DNA of 64,000 bases from Pogona vitticeps (taxonomy: Eukaryota > Chordata > Lepidosauria > Squamata > Agamidae): contig NC_135785.1 in NCBI RefSeq assembly GCF_051106095.1, positions 223,133,045 through 223,197,044 on the forward strand, read 5' to 3'. Each line of letters begins with the position of its first letter. Position 1 is the stretch's first letter. This document shows, one piece after another, positions 22,101-37,500 of the stretch. The translations under genes were made by a program, and so were the position numbers. The notes beneath the pieces are model-generated. The model was not told where the DNA came from and ran no database searches. It was given only the letters and a program-made list of their open reading frames with translations.

Positions 22101-25100
22101 TAATGGCCACTGTTAAGCACTTGTGGGAGTTTTACCCCCAAACATATGGTAGTGCGAACATCCTCCAGTTCTGGGCTAAACTGTTAAGTCTCCGATGCCA
22201 GCTTACATCGGTGGCATCACTATCTTTTGTCATCTCATTTCAGGCCTGTGATAGGGTGAACTCAAAAGCTTGTGCCATACTAGTGTTGTCAATCCTGTAC
22301 GTACATACGTATGTACGTACGTACATACGTATGTACGTACGTACGTACATACATACATACATACATACATACAGTACATACATACAGTACATACAGTACA
22401 TACAGTACATACATACATACATACATACATACATACATACATACATACATACATACATACATCAACTGCCCTTCTGGAAGCCAAGAAAAACTACAGGAAG
22501 GAAAGGAAGGAAAGGAAGGAAGGAAGGAAGGAAGGAAGGAAGGAAGGAAGGAAGGAAGGAAGGAAGGAAGGAAGGAAGGAGGGAAGGGAAGGGAAGGGAA
22601 GGGAAGGGAATATAAATTTGAGCAAAATCTATAGATGCAATATCTTTATTAGTTTTAATTATTCATTCACAAAATATGCAAGCTTTTGAGTTAACCCTCA
22701 TAAAGGTATTGTCTATGTGGGGCTTTTAGATTTCCATTCTTATGTACTAATGCAGCCTCTTTCCTTTTTGGTAAATTTGAGTGCGACAATGTCGTAAATT
22801 TGTTTCTGGGTCTGAAACAATGGAAACTACATCAAAAACACATCTTAAACCATAGCTAATTTTAGTAGCTCTAGGCATGGTCAATACAGAGTATCAATGG
22901 GACTTAGGTTAAAATTACTCCTGACTAAGGACCATTGATCTCACTGGATTATTTTTTAGAGAAGGCTAGGCCTAGGTTTGATGCATTCAGTCCTTTTTTT
23001 AAAAAAATCCTTAACATTTCCAACTACATGTTCTGTCAAATAAAAAAGACTGATACACTGATTAGAAAGCATAGATGCTGCAAATAAATAAATAAACACA
23101 CATATGCAAAAGAGATGCAAAAAAACTGGTTGGGAACAATCTGGTTAAAGTCTTTTTTTTCCTTTGCTTTGCTGGAAGTGCTTCTTCTTGTTCCTTATAA
23201 AACTAAATTGTGTAGGTGAAATCCCAGGTGGAACATATGTTCTTACTGCTAAGCATCTGTCCCCACCCCACCCCTTTTGTGTCCTTGAAAATAGATGAGG
23301 GCAGAAAGGAATCTTTGATCATTATCCTGCCTGCAGTCAGTGATGGAACACAATTCCATACTGCTGTGCTAGTGTGCCTGCAGTCACAAATTAAAGCGTG
23401 CTCTTATTTATCCCTATGCTCTTTTTCTTACTCTCATTATAGGCTCTTGGGGGAGGGTGACGTGGATGTGTGAGCTTACTATCGTGCTGAGCAGTCTCTA
23501 GTGAGGGAGGCTGCTGTACTTGATGTTAATTTTATTCCTCATCTGCACTTCTGTCATGAAGCGCTTGTCACATATTACCCACTGAGGAAACATTTCAGGT
23601 ATTACAAAGAATAGCAATGACAACAACAAAGAAAGGTGTTGCATCTGTGACTTTCTGCCCCAACACTCCAGTTGTCAAAATACCACAGTATCACCTTAGG
23701 GCGGCAGCCCCCAACCTTTTTGGGACTGCGGACCCGCTGAACCTCTGAGGGAGGCAGGGCACACACCCCTGCGGGCGCAGGCACTCGGGCTCCTGTTCAC
23801 AGCGGTGGAGGAGCACGCATGCGCCCACCAGCACTGGTGAAAGCACTCCTCCACCCCTTCATGCATGCACAGGAGTGCCTGCATGCCCATCCACATGCCC
23901 ACCCCTTCACTCGGGCGCATGCATGAAGGGGTGGGGAGCACTCACACCAGCACTGGCACACACATGTATGCGCAAAGCAGCTGTGGGGAGGGGAGTGCAT
24001 GCGGAGGGGAGGTCTGTCTTCGCGGCCTGGTCCAGCTCAGGCCATGGACCGGCACCGGCTCACGGACCGGGCGTTGACGACCTCTGCCTTAGGGTACTCT
24101 GAGATTAATTGAGCTTGCAACTGCAGCAAAAATATCTAGAGGATGAACATCTCCTGCTTTGCAACAAGGATGTCTGACTCAGCCGTTCTGCAAGGGAAAG
24201 CATGGCTTCTTGCTACTTGGATAAGAGGATCTTCAGGGATCCGGCTCCATATGTTTTTTTCAACTATCAGAAGTGTTTGTTCTCATTTAGTACTCATCAC
24301 CTCCTGGAAAACACATACAATTGATTATATATCAGCAGAAGAAGAACCTTGATTTAAAGATGACTGCAGACTTGGGCTGAACAACGTTGAAGGGTCCAAG
24401 GGACAATTTATCACCCCTGAGACCCACCGAGGACTGTGCCAGCCCTGAAAACTGAATGTTGCTGGAAGTCCCTCACCAATTTCATTTTTGCATGTTTGGG
24501 GTTTGGGTGGGTTTAGGGAGCTGCCTGTTGTTGTCAGAGGTTTGAGGACTAAAATAATTTTTTAAAAAAGAACTTTCTGGTAGATTTTTTTATTATTTAT
24601 TTATTTTATTTTTTTGGAAAGAAGGAGATACAGAGGTGAAAAAAAAAACAGCTTTGGGGGACCACATGCAGCCCAGAGGAGGCACTTTGCTCACCTTTCC
24701 TGTGGATGATGATATAGTGGATGGAACATGGGTGAGCATGCAAGCTCTGCTTCCCTGTGTTTTCATTCCACTCCATATCCTTGCACATTGAATGCAAACA
24801 TCTGAATAGGGGCTGGTAGGTGCATTTGACTGAACACATTCATAAAGTTTTGTATTGCTTGGCCAGTTCCATACCTGTATAAACTATAGTCACACTGAAG
24901 AAGAATCCTTGCATAGCCCCTGTATGTAGTAGTAGTAGTAGTAGTAATAGTAATAATAGTAAATAAATAATAATAAATAATAATAAATAACAACAACAGT
25001 GTGTCTTCAAGTCAGTTTGAGGTAAACAATACACAGAAGTGATTTACCATTCCCTTTTTCTGGGGCCACTCTGGAACTATGCAGCTTGCCCATATATAAA

Positions 25101-28100
25101 ATGCAGCTTCATTACTGGGCAGCCCTATATTTTGTTGTAAGCCGCCCAGAGACCTTTGGGTAGTGTGGGCAGCATAGAAGTTAAATAAATAAATAAATAA
25201 ATACATCTTCCATAGCGGCTTTCATTGCTGCTGTTTAATATCCTTCGCACTTCCTTTCTACTTAGGTGCCACACTGAACAGCAGTGTAAAGAAACATATT
25301 TTTGCAACAAGCACAGGATGGTACTTTTGATACCTGGAGCAAAATCTGAATGTCTCCCTTCTTGTGAAGAATAACAATTGGCAACTTGTGTTCATTTAAT
25401 AAGGATCCAAGATTCAATGGTCCCTGTGAATGCGACAGAGAAGTCTTCAATACATAGCTTACTCCATTCTTCCTGCTGTCTTGGCCAGTTTGCATCTGTT
25501 CAGCTACAGCAGGAATAGGCAATGTGCTGTTGCTGTCGAGCTGCATTTCTCCTCCCACCCCATTGTTAGTGCAAAGAAAGTGGGAGATGATGGAAGTGCT
25601 GTCCAACAATATCTGATAGGTCACAAGTTGCCCACCCTTAATCTTTATTTACATCTTCCAACTAGAATGATATCCTTCCATGCTAATTCTTTGCCGCTGA
25701 ACCCCCCCCCCAGCAATGTTTCGGATAGCATATCAATGGCTTCTAAAAAATGAAAAGAAAGAATAGTAACTTTTCTATGCCCCCCAAAAATGGTCATGTG
25801 GAATCATTCTCAGCCCTATTGACAGTGCTATCTGTCCATCAGTATATACAGTGAAGTTGGATTTAGCTCTGAAAAGGGCTGTCCATCTGGTCTATACAGT
25901 AGGACCTCCTTATTCACAGGATCAATATCCTCTGATTCACTTATCCGCTGGCAGAAAATACTAAATAAAAAGCTCCAGAAATACTTATTTATATACTGTA
26001 TATATTGCCAAATTGTATTTACCAGAACTTGCCATTCGAGGGAGCCAGAGACCATGCAATTTATAGCGTTCGATACTGCCGTGTTTTTCAGCATCCATGG
26101 AGTGGGGCTTGGAACCAATTCCCTGTGGATACCACAGTCCTACTGTATTTCATCAGTTCTTTTTACTTGTACAACTTACAAAGACAGAACATTCACTAGT
26201 CCCACCCTGTCAGAGGCAGGAGGTGTATCATTGCTCAACCAGATATATGTGAAAACAAAACTGATGTTAAATCTACACCCCACAACCTCACTGAATGGGT
26301 CTCTGGATATTAAAATTGGATTGGTAGAGATTGTTTTCAGTTATTGTTCTTGTATATTATGTGAAAAGATAAAGAGATAATGAGGGGAGACGGCTGGAGC
26401 ACGGATGGAGGAAATTGTGCTGGAAGTCCAATTGAACATGACTTAAAACCTCATTATTGGACCTATTTTGTGGCAATACGGCTGGCGAAACGGCAATATT
26501 TTGCCATCTTATTGCTTCCTCAGAATATCATTCAGTAGAGCTATTTTGGGTGGTCCAGGATCTTCTTCAACTGGGAAATCTGGTGGAGGTCTCGGACCAC
26601 TCATCAGCTCGTTGTGCTGAGTTTGCCCTTCACTTTGAGGGGGAAATCGCTCAGATTCGCAGTGGGTTGGACTCCACCATTAGTGCACAATTAGAGGATG
26701 TGTCCTTTGTGCTGTGCTTAGGTCAAGTATTAATGGATGAGTTTCAGTTGTTGAGACCTGAGGATGTGGGCAGGCTACTTGGATCCGTCCATTCTACCAC
26801 CACTCTCCATTCTACCAACCTTTGCCCATCTTGGCTAATTGGAAGATCTGCCAGGGGGTTTTGCACCTGGGTCCAGGAGGCCCTGAACGCCTTTTTGAGA
26901 GAGGGAGTGGTCCTTGAAAGAGGCGGTAATTCATCCACTCCTTAAAAAGCCTAACCTGGACCCAAGGCTGGTGGTTAACTACCGACCAGTGGCGAACCTA
27001 CTTTATTTGGGCAAAATGTTGGATCGGGTTGTGGCTGGGCAACTCCAGGCGCTGCTGGATGAAACGGATTTTCTGGATCCATTTCAATCGGGTTTCAGGC
27101 CGGGTTTTGGTACAGAGACTGCCTTGGTCGCCCTGTACGGTGACCTTTGCTGGGAGAGAGACAGAGGGAGTGTGACCCTGTTGATACTCCTGGACCTCTC
27201 AGCGGCTCTTGACACCATCAACCATGGTGTCCTTCTGGATAGGCTGGCTGGGTTGGGAGTTGGGGGTGCCGCTTTATGGTGGTTCCGCTCCTTCCTGGCT
27301 GACTGTGGCCAGAGGGTGGTGCTGGGGCACAGTTGCTCTGCATTTATGTCATGGCATTTATGTCATCGGGTTCCTCAGGGCTCAATGCTGTCCCCCATGC
27401 TGATTAACATCTACATGAAACCACTGTGAGAGGTCATCAGGAGGTTTGGGCTGAGGAGTCAGCAATATGCTGATGACACTCAGCTCTGCCTCTCGTTTTC
27501 CACCAATCCAGGTGAGGCAGTCTCTAAACTGAACTTGTGTCTGGACCTGATAATGGACAGAATGAGGGTTAATAAACTGAAACTCAGTCCGGACAAGGCG
27601 GAAGTGCTGTTAGTGGGTGCTTCACCGGACAGGCTGGAGGGCCATTTCCCTGCCCTCAATGGGGTTACACTCCCCCTAAGGGACAGGGTCCGCGGCTTGG
27701 GGGTACTCCTGGACCCCAGTCTAACACTGGAAGCCCAGGTGGACTCGGTGGCCAGGGGCACCTTCTTTCAGCTGTGGAAATTATACCAACTACAGCCCTA
27801 CCTGGATGAGCAGAGTCTCATGACTGTTATGCATGCACTGGTAACATCCTGTATAGATTACTGCAATGTGCTGTACATGGGACTGCCTTTGAAGACAGTC
27901 TGGCGACTGCAACCAGTTCAGAATCGAGCTGTGTGGCTGGTGAGTGGTGGGGCCGCTAGGGAACACATCAGGCCGATTTTGTTCAAATGACATTGGCTAC
28001 CAGTTGCTGCCCGGGCCCAATTCAAAGTGCTTGTTTTGACGTATAAAGCCCTAAACAGCTTGGGCCCTGGATACCTGAAGGACCACCTCCTTCCATATAA

Positions 28101-28452
28101 ACCTATCTGGCAGTTAAGATCTAGCCAGGGAGCCCTTTTGAAAGAGCCATCCCTCAAGGAGGTAAGAGAGATGGCTTGTAGACAAAGGGCCTTTTCGGCA
28201 GCCACTCCTAAACTATGTAACACCATCCCAAGTGAGATTCGTCTGGTGCTGACGTTGATCACATTTCGGCGCCAGGTCAAAACCTTCCTGTTCTAGGAGA
28301 TTTTTAATTGAAATAATATCAACTGTGGGTCCTGATAGCAATTTTTAGAGTACTATATTTTTAATTGTATTTTAATTGTTTTATCTTTTTATTGTATTAA
28401 AATTGTTGTAAACCGCCCAGAGACCTTTGGGTAGCATGGGCGGCATATAAGA

Positions 28453-28522
<70 letters not shown>

Positions 28523-31500
28523 AGTTTATAAACAAGGAAATTATTGTTATTGTAATTAGGTAATGTTCTGTTATGCTACTTTGAATGCATTGAAATAAGA
28601 AAAAATATTTTAAAAAAAACTTATTCTTCTTGTATGACACATTTTCCAGCCTTGAAGAGAAAATAAACCGGGAAGACTAGGTGAAGGCTGATCATAAGAC
28701 TGACAGATTGCTTTTTTTTTCTCTTTCTTTTTCTCTTCAGCAATATCAAACCAGTGTATTCCTTTGCCATGCAATGAAGATGGTTATAAAGAATGCAGAG
28801 ATGGACAAGCCAGATTTACATGTATTTGCAAGCCTGGGTGGCAAGGAGAAAAATGTGAAGAAGGTACAGTTTGTGATGGAGCCATTGTCATCTTTTCCTT
28901 TGCTGGCTCACTTTTAAACACATTTATATATAAACTCTGTGATTGTTCATGGACTGGAAGGAATCAGATCTTGGTTATCATTCTATTTTCATATTCTTTT
29001 CTTCATAGATATAAATGAATGTGAAGACCCAGCTAATAGAAATGGAGGCTGTAGTCAAACTTGTATTAACTTTCCTGGAAGCTACCGCTGTCAGTGTGAA
29101 GATGGTTATTACATACAGCCAAATAAATTGGACTGCAAAGGTAAGAAAAAAGACAAAAAGACAAATGCCAGTACCAAATAACACGAAAATTCAACTCGTG
29201 CAATAGGATCAAAATGCCAAATTGTTAGTTCCAGTGCCATTGTCTGAGCAGATAATTCACTGTGCTTAATTCAAAACCTCAGGACAGTATAGTTTTTATA
29301 CATATAATGACAGGATAAGATTCATTGCAGAAGACAATATAGTGGTGCCCCGCGACCGCAAAACGATGTTTCCTATGGGTTTTTTTGGTTTAACGACGAT
29401 TAGGTCCCTCCTTCGCGAACCGATTGTTCGCAAGACAACGATTTAAAACAGCTGATCGGCGGTTCGCAAAATGGTTCCCCGCTGTTTTCCAGACCTATTT
29501 CTGCAAGACAGGGGTCGCAAAATGGCCTCCCTATGGAGGATCTTTGCTGCACGATCAGGTATTTCCCCCATTGGAACACATTAACCGGTTTTCAGTGCAT
29601 TCCAATGGGGTTTTTATTTTCGCATGACAATGATTTCGCTGTACAGCGATTTTAACAGAACACATTATCGTTGTCATGCACCACTGTAATGTTGTAAAAG
29701 TTGAAGGCAGCAGGAAAAGAGGAAAGCTGAATATGACTGGGTTTGACTGAACCAAAGAAGCCATGGCCTTCTTTTGGTGGGACTTGAGTGGGCTTGTTAA
29801 GGACAGCACGTTTTGGATGGAATTAATTCACAGGGCCAAAATATGCTAGAAACAACTTGTCTGCACATAACAACAAATTTTATTTGCTATTTTGAGGAGA
29901 AGTGGGGGAAAGGGGAACATTTCATACCCTGTCATAATCCATCCACTACCCAGTTAATAAATGTAGTCTAGAATAGATTCAGCGATAAAGGCCAGGGAAA
30001 GATGCTAAATGAATGCCTGCTGTGACCCATGTGCTTGCACAGCACCATCTGTCTAATTTATTACTGAACCACCCACCCCATGCAGGGCTCTGGAGGGTGG
30101 TGATAGTACTAATTAAAAGAAAGTGGGGAGTGTGTGTTCGTTTCCAACTCAAAGGAGTGGGGGAATCTTGCTTAGGCTTACCACACAAGAGGAACTATAC
30201 CACCTGAGCAACCATCCCCGGGATACATAATAGTGTCAAAATGTGTAAATTGATATCATTACTCCTTTAAAACTGCATGTTCACATGACTTCTAAAAATA
30301 AGCAAAACATCCATATCCTGTTTACCTTCTTGCGGTTGTATGACTTATCTTCCATGTGAGCACTTTTTGCATGATCCACTGGAAATTGAGTACATGTAGT
30401 GCTTTCTCAACTTTCCGGTTTTCTCCAGAGGTCATGTTTGCCTTATAATCAAGTGTGATGGGACATCTGCCGCTGAGATGGAAAATCAGTCCTTCTTATT
30501 TGTGGGGACTTAATATACATTGTGTATCTGCAGACAGGAATGAATGCATGTTATACCAGAACATTTGTGGGACAGCACAATGCAAGAATACTCCAGGAAA
30601 GTATGAGTGTGAATGTCCAGCAGGTTATGCCTATAACATAACAGGAAAGAAATGTGAAGGTACAAATTTTGGTTTTCCTTTTTTTAAAGATAGTGTATTA
30701 AGGTTATGATAAGTTACCATTCTTAGAGAGTTCATCATTATTTCATTATTTTCTGTTTTATTTGATGTTCACTTCAGGTGAAGGGCATGTGTGCTGACAC
30801 AGTCACTGTGTTACTTATATGTGTTTTCTTTACTTTCTGCCTTCTAATACAGAAATGCTTTTTTTAGTATAATTATACCACTTTTTTATATCCAAAACTT
30901 TCATGAAGTCAAAATGGATTTTGTACAGTATATATATTTTTAAAAATGCTAGGAACTCTTGATCATTTCCCCCCGCCAGAGAATCAGTATTTAGAATATA
31001 ATACAGTCGTGCCCCGCTGGACGATTACCCCGCTCTACGACAAATCCACTTAACGTTGAAGTTTTTGCGATCGCAAAACGATGGTTTAAATGGGGTTTTT
31101 TCATTTCATGATGATCGGTTCCCTGCTTTGGGAAACGATTTTTGCTTTACGACGATCAGCAAACAGCTGATTGTCGGGTTTCAAAATGGCCACCGGCTGA
31201 AGAAAATGTCCCCCCCCCCACTGCTTTTAGGACTGATTTTTCGCTTAATAGGCACCAGAAAATGGCCACCGTATGGAGGATCTTCGCTGGACGAGCAAGT
31301 ATTCAGTCCATTGGAATGCACTGAACTGTTTTCAATGCGTTTCAATGGGTTTTTTTTATTTTGTTTGACAACATTTTAGTTACTACAGCGATTTCGCTGG
31401 AACGAATTAACGTCATCAAGCGACGCACCACTGTATATGTTATGCAGTAACATAGGCCTTTCATGACTACAGCAGGGGAGGAACTGCCTCTCTTTAGATT

Positions 31501-34500
31501 CTGGGGCTGAGTTGCCCCCCTCTTCTGCTCAGCCCAAGAACACAATCTATATGTGAAGCAATGGTGACAACCCATTAACATTTCTTGCTACCAAGGATGG
31601 GGACCCAACCTGCAGAACTTGCTGTCAAGTCAGACTCAAGTCGCACTGGTGACTCGACTCAGACCCAACTTCAGTTTTTGCACTGACTTGGACTCGACTG
31701 ATGACTCAGAACCCAGCCATCAAATTGACTGTATTTGAATAAATCCCCTGAAATGTGTTCTTAGAGCAAAAATTAATATAAGACCCTGTCTTATTTTCAG
31801 GGAAACATGGTAGTAAAATGTTGCAGCCAGCCCTGCTTTCCACTGTTGTTAGTTCTTCACAATCACCCTTCCCTCAAGAGGTTCAAGTTGCCCTTTCATT
31901 TCACAGCTATGAGGACTAGGTTAGACTTAGAGAACATTACTACAGTACTCTGTTTTCCTCTCCAGGCAAGGACCATGTTCATATTTTAGTCTTTTTTAAA
32001 AAAAGTGTTTTATGAGACCTTTCGATATGATTTTGAGATTACGTTTAAGTTCTGTTTCAGACATTTGATATTTTTTGTAAATTCTACACATGGAGGACCC
32101 AGTGGTGTACTTCTAATTGCACTGTTACCACCAGAATCTGTGCTACTGCTACTTCCTACATCTCCCAGCACGTCTTAAAAACCTGTTCTAGAAAGCTGGG
32201 AAATCCCTGTAGCAGGAATGAGAAACAATGTCCTAATTCCTCTGACATTCGATACCCAAGGAGAGCATTAGATCTTGGCCTTTATTGATGAGGTGCACTG
32301 AAAACGATCTTGAAAGATTGTATATAAATTCCTTAATAACTACATACCTCATACTCATCAAAAAAAATACTAGCTGAGCTCTATAGACAAGCAGGAAGTG
32401 GTCCTACCTTTTCCATATCCTGGTCCAAGACAGAGATTACCTTTCAGATGTCTCAGAACATGTTACTGACCTGATTTTTTAAGGCAACTCCATACTTCAG
32501 TTGTGGTTGACGCAAATATATCAACGCATATTACCTGCATCTATCATTATACCTGTTACACTTTTTTCCTACTGTTTTGTGGTGAACACACATTGCAGTA
32601 GTTCATATAGTATTCTGCTGTGTTAAGTAGTTGTTTTGTTGTCAAAGGATTATTTAATTATATGCAGTTTAAAAGTCACTGAAAAATTAAGCTTTCAGAG
32701 TCATACAGAAAAGATAAAGGCCTAAGTTTATTTGTATGTATAGCAACATGTATAATTTTTTTTTTGAAAAGTGTTATTTTAGGGGCAGTCTTCATAATAT
32801 AGTCTGTGCTTGTACTCATCCCAGAAGGATGTTCTCAGTCTGTTAGTGTCTGTTTAGTCACAGAGAAGGCATGTTACTAATGCTGCTTTTCACACAGCCC
32901 TGCTCTTCTGAATTATTTATCATGCTTAGCCAACAAAGCACAAAACATAGTCAGTTTCAGTCAGTCAAGATAAAATTGTTTTTCCTTAGTCGGCCCACAA
33001 ATTCTTTCTGAATGATAGCTTACCAAGCCCCCCTGGGCTTTAGGGTTTCGCACGCACACACGAACATACAGTCTCACAAACACATGCACGCTTATCTCCC
33101 AGTGCAGTCATCTTGAAGTGATTTTTTGCTGTTTAGAGGCACAATGGATGCTTGAATGTTTGAGCATGTGATAAAGAGTACCCTAGGATACAACCTTTAA
33201 AAATACTGCAATTCATTCATTATCAACTAGGAAAATATAGTACTACAGGCTAAGACACATTGGTTTGTCCTTTCTTGTACAACTTTCTGGCTTTGTAGAA
33301 GTGTCTGAATAGGTTTCCTAGAAGCTCAAACATGGATATAACTGCAATATTCTAGGTTGGGAAACATTCTTTTGAGTTACTGTGAGTGAGATGCAATCTA
33401 TATTCAGCCATAGAAGTGTTAAGCTTGTTTGTGTTTTTTCACATTAAAGTGGCTAAGTGAAAAAGAGGGAAAGGCTCTTTGTACACAAAGGCTGGAATCC
33501 TGTTGCTTGGTCACAACTAGAGTATGCTCACTGAATTCGTGAAACTTATGGAGGAGTTGACTCACCAAAATCCCACTGATTCAAGGGGTCACCTCTACTT
33601 ACAACTAATGACAATGAATTATCAGGCCTTGTAATAGCATCAACAAGAAGAATGGGTGTAAAATATGTGTTGAATAGGTCTGCATAATATCTGACCCACC
33701 AAAGTCCACTGGCCATGTATGATTTCCCACCAAAGGGTTCAATAAACTGCTTGTTTCTCTCTCTAATCACATAAGATTGTGTGTGCAAACTATTTCTAAA
33801 CCACAAACCATTAGTGAGCTGTGTTTCTTGTGACTCAAAACCGAGAAAAATATTTTTGGACTACAACCCCCAGAATCCTCCAGCCAGCATGCTTAATTGG
33901 TAATATGTTGTCCAGTTCTGCCAGATGTCTTACATGCATGGGCAGCATCCGAATCAGGATGTTGGCATACCTCATCCCCTCATTTCAGGTGGGTTGCCCC
34001 CCTTGACGTGTCCTGAGTCCCCTATGCTTGTGTAACAATGCATGTCTAAATATTAATGCCACTTAAATACTAATGTGATTCCAAAGAGTTCTGCCAGTGT
34101 GACCAGTTGGTGCAAAAGAAGCCTTGTGGCACAGTGATTAAACTGCAGCACTGCAGCCAAAACTCTGCTTACATTCTGGGTTCAGTCCCAGGTGGTTAGC
34201 TCTAGGTTCACTCAGCCTTCCATGTCTCCAGGGTTGGTAAATTGAGTGCCTAGTTTGTTGGGGTTGGGGGGGCAATGTGTAGCCTACACACTTCAAGTGT
34301 AAATCACCCAGAGAGTGCTTTAAGCACTGTGAGGCGGTATATAAGCGACATACTTTTACGAAAGTCAGGATGCCCTTTCTCATTTCACTGCAGATGTGGA
34401 CGAATGCGCTGAAAATGCTTGTTCTCAAATATGTATCAACTCTCCAGGAAGCTACACCTGCTATTGTGATGGCAAAAAAGGCTATCAGCTGTCCAGTGAC

Positions 34501-37500
34501 ATGAGAACGTGTGAGGTAAAGCATCACAGCTATCAGTACCTTATTTTTCTTGGTAAAACTGGAGCATTTAATGTCCTTTCCCAGCTGAGTTGGAAACAGT
34601 GCTGTCTCCACCATATGGCAGGATGAAGTAGCAGCCTCAGGCAGGAGATTTTCAGTGCCCTGAAGGGCCAGCAGATAGTTGGGGTTTCACCTGTTGTAAA
34701 TTCACTGCCAAGGAAGGATAAAGTGTGTAAGGTATTTTCTACCCCACGTGCCCCAAGTGACCACTGTATGACAGGAAATGCAGCCCTGACTTTTTAACTA
34801 GTGGGAATTTGCCACCACTTATCCTGGTGGGCATATGTAGTAGATTATGGTCTATGGACCTGCCTTAAGTGAGAGTGCGGTGCCATTCACAGCTGCCTCA
34901 GGAAATAAAATGTCAATAAAACACATGTAATACAGCCGTAGTGTATGTTATATGCCCCACGTCCATCTTCACAAAACCTCGTAAAGCAGGCTATTTGAGA
35001 GATGCTTACTGGCCCACAAAACACTGAACAAACTTTTTAGGCTGACAGTTTACCTGTGGGACATTCTCCAGTCCTATTTGAATACTCTGACCACTAGTCG
35101 GCGTTAGCTCACAAGCGGATTGCACTTCATACCGGCCTCTTGCATCCCTTCTTTCTGCATTTCCTTTCCTAAGGCCTAGCTAACTGACTATAGGGTGGTA
35201 CATCTCCGAGAAAGAAACAGGAGGCAAGGTGTGGGATTTCCAATGTACTTCTCTCCTGTGAAGAAATGGAAGAAGCTGCTGCAGAAGGAAGGAAAGGTCC
35301 CAGGATCACCCATTTTGTGAGGGAAAGAAAAGATATCCACTTCAGGAAAATGTTTATACCTATAAAGAGGAGAGCCTCCAGATTCTCCCGAAACCTCCTT
35401 AAAACTTTTCCCCTACCTTTTTTGATTCTTCCACTCCGAAGTTCATCTTACTGTAACACTTTTAATGTGAGTGAGGGGGTGAACATAAAACATTTCCAAG
35501 TCTCATCATTGCCTTCGCTCAAGCACGTTGTAAAGTTTGAACCTAGTCCTTTTTTTGGCACACATCCATTGTGAGTAGAGATATAGTAGAGGGACAAAAC
35601 AAATAACTGGGTACGCCATGGGAGGTAATGTATGTCGTAACATTTGCAACTTTTTAACAAACTATTACCTGTTTCCAGTTGTGGTATTCAAATTTGCCCT
35701 AGCTTAGCATTGTTGTTAGATTCGGAAACTGAATTTATACTACCCAATATTTTCTAGGATTCAAGCCATCCCATCTTTCACATGATTTATTTTTAAAATA
35801 ATGTAATAATTATCTCACTACAAATGAAAACTTCTTAAAGGGTATAATAAGCAGGCAAATTAATGCAGTTATACACTTCTAGCTGCCAAAACTATGAGGC
35901 TTGTATAGGATTCCAAGGAAAACATTTCTCTATGAATGAATGCCTTCTTTTATTCTTCTTTGGCAAGGCTGGGCATGCTGAAGTGTATTCACATCATTCC
36001 AGATTAAAACAAGCTTTGACACACTTCAGTGTAATGGGGCTTAAAGAGTTCACAGATCAAAGGTTCCTATTGTGCTTGGATATACTTAGGAGAACCTGGT
36101 GAATGGTAGCTAAATGTGATTTAATAATTAGGCAAACTGGGGGATAATTCAATTCTGTAAAGATAATGAAAGCCACAAGCAAGCCATTTATCTTCCTAGA
36201 AGATTTCAACGTCAGGAATTTGGTAACAGAAAACTAGGCAGAATCAACAGAAATCTCAACTAGTACATAGAAACCATTTTCAAATCTAATGTATGAAAAA
36301 CTGGTTGCCAGAAGCATGATTATCCTTCAATCCAAGTTCTTATGTGAGAAATCTGTATCTTCATATACAGCTATATTGCTGTTATAGTCATGAACAAAAG
36401 TAACCCTTAAAAGAGAAGATATGGATAACCAAACACATATCTTGGTCATAATATGTTTCTAATTAGCCCTGCCAATTAGGGTGTGGCCACAAAGGGAAAC
36501 AGTTCACAATTTGGAGCACTGCTGTGATTTATTTCACAGTGATCACATGACATGTGGGAAAATATGCTCCAGCACAACCCCTATTGTTGCCCAGGCTGGA
36601 CCTTTTTGGTCCTGCTGCAAGGTTTCTATTGCTTTGGGGTGAAACCCATATTGCATCAACTGTTTCTACAGCCAGCAATTGTAAAATATGTGACAATCCC
36701 ACTACATATGAATAAGATCTGTAAAAGTCACGTTTCACTTCCAAGATATAAATTGTGTTACAAAATGCAATTTAGCAAGCCTGGCAGCTGCCACATATCA
36801 GCAAAATAATTTACATTGTGCTTCCACATTGATGGACTTTGCGATATCCTCCCACCTGATATAATTTCCCATTTTTGTATTAAATTGTTATTGTAGCTTA
36901 AATTTTTGTTTCTTCCAAATGTCTGATGAGTCTATGATCTTTCTCATTAAACAAGGTGATAACTATTTCCCAATATACTAATTTTCTAAGTGACTAAAGT
37001 GGGGGGGCTATGACTTCTGAAAACAATATCCTGACATTTGAATGATATCTTGTCTGGTTAATGTATGACCTTTTACATTCAGCCTTTTGATGGGTATTTT
37101 ATCTTTACTACTGATGCTACTGGAGATCCCAGGGCTTACTTTTTTAAAGGAATCGTTCCATTATCATTTTTATTTCCTGCTTGGTCTTCTTTCTCCCTTC
37201 CTATCCACAGGAACAACTCAGAGATGATATTAAGATCTAATCGGTTCAATGAACTCTCCCTGCTTTTTGACACTGATAAATATAGCCAACTTTTAAGTTC
37301 CCTCATAATCTGAAACACATTTCATTTCTGCTGGTCCTCCTTTTTTTATATCACAGCTTGCATAATATTAACTTAAATTATAGGCTGTTTGTCATAACAT
37401 GTAAAGTTATCCAAAATTCTCTGCCAGCTTTTAAATTTTTAGTCATCAAAAAAACAAGGACAGTGCTATTGAAAACAACAGCAACAAACCTGTAGAAAGA

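Noticed and set aside
22230-22689. Long repetitive Tyr/Thr/His and Lys/Glu/Gly frames
   Set aside because: Translations of the TACA/TACG and GAAG microsatellites on both strands.
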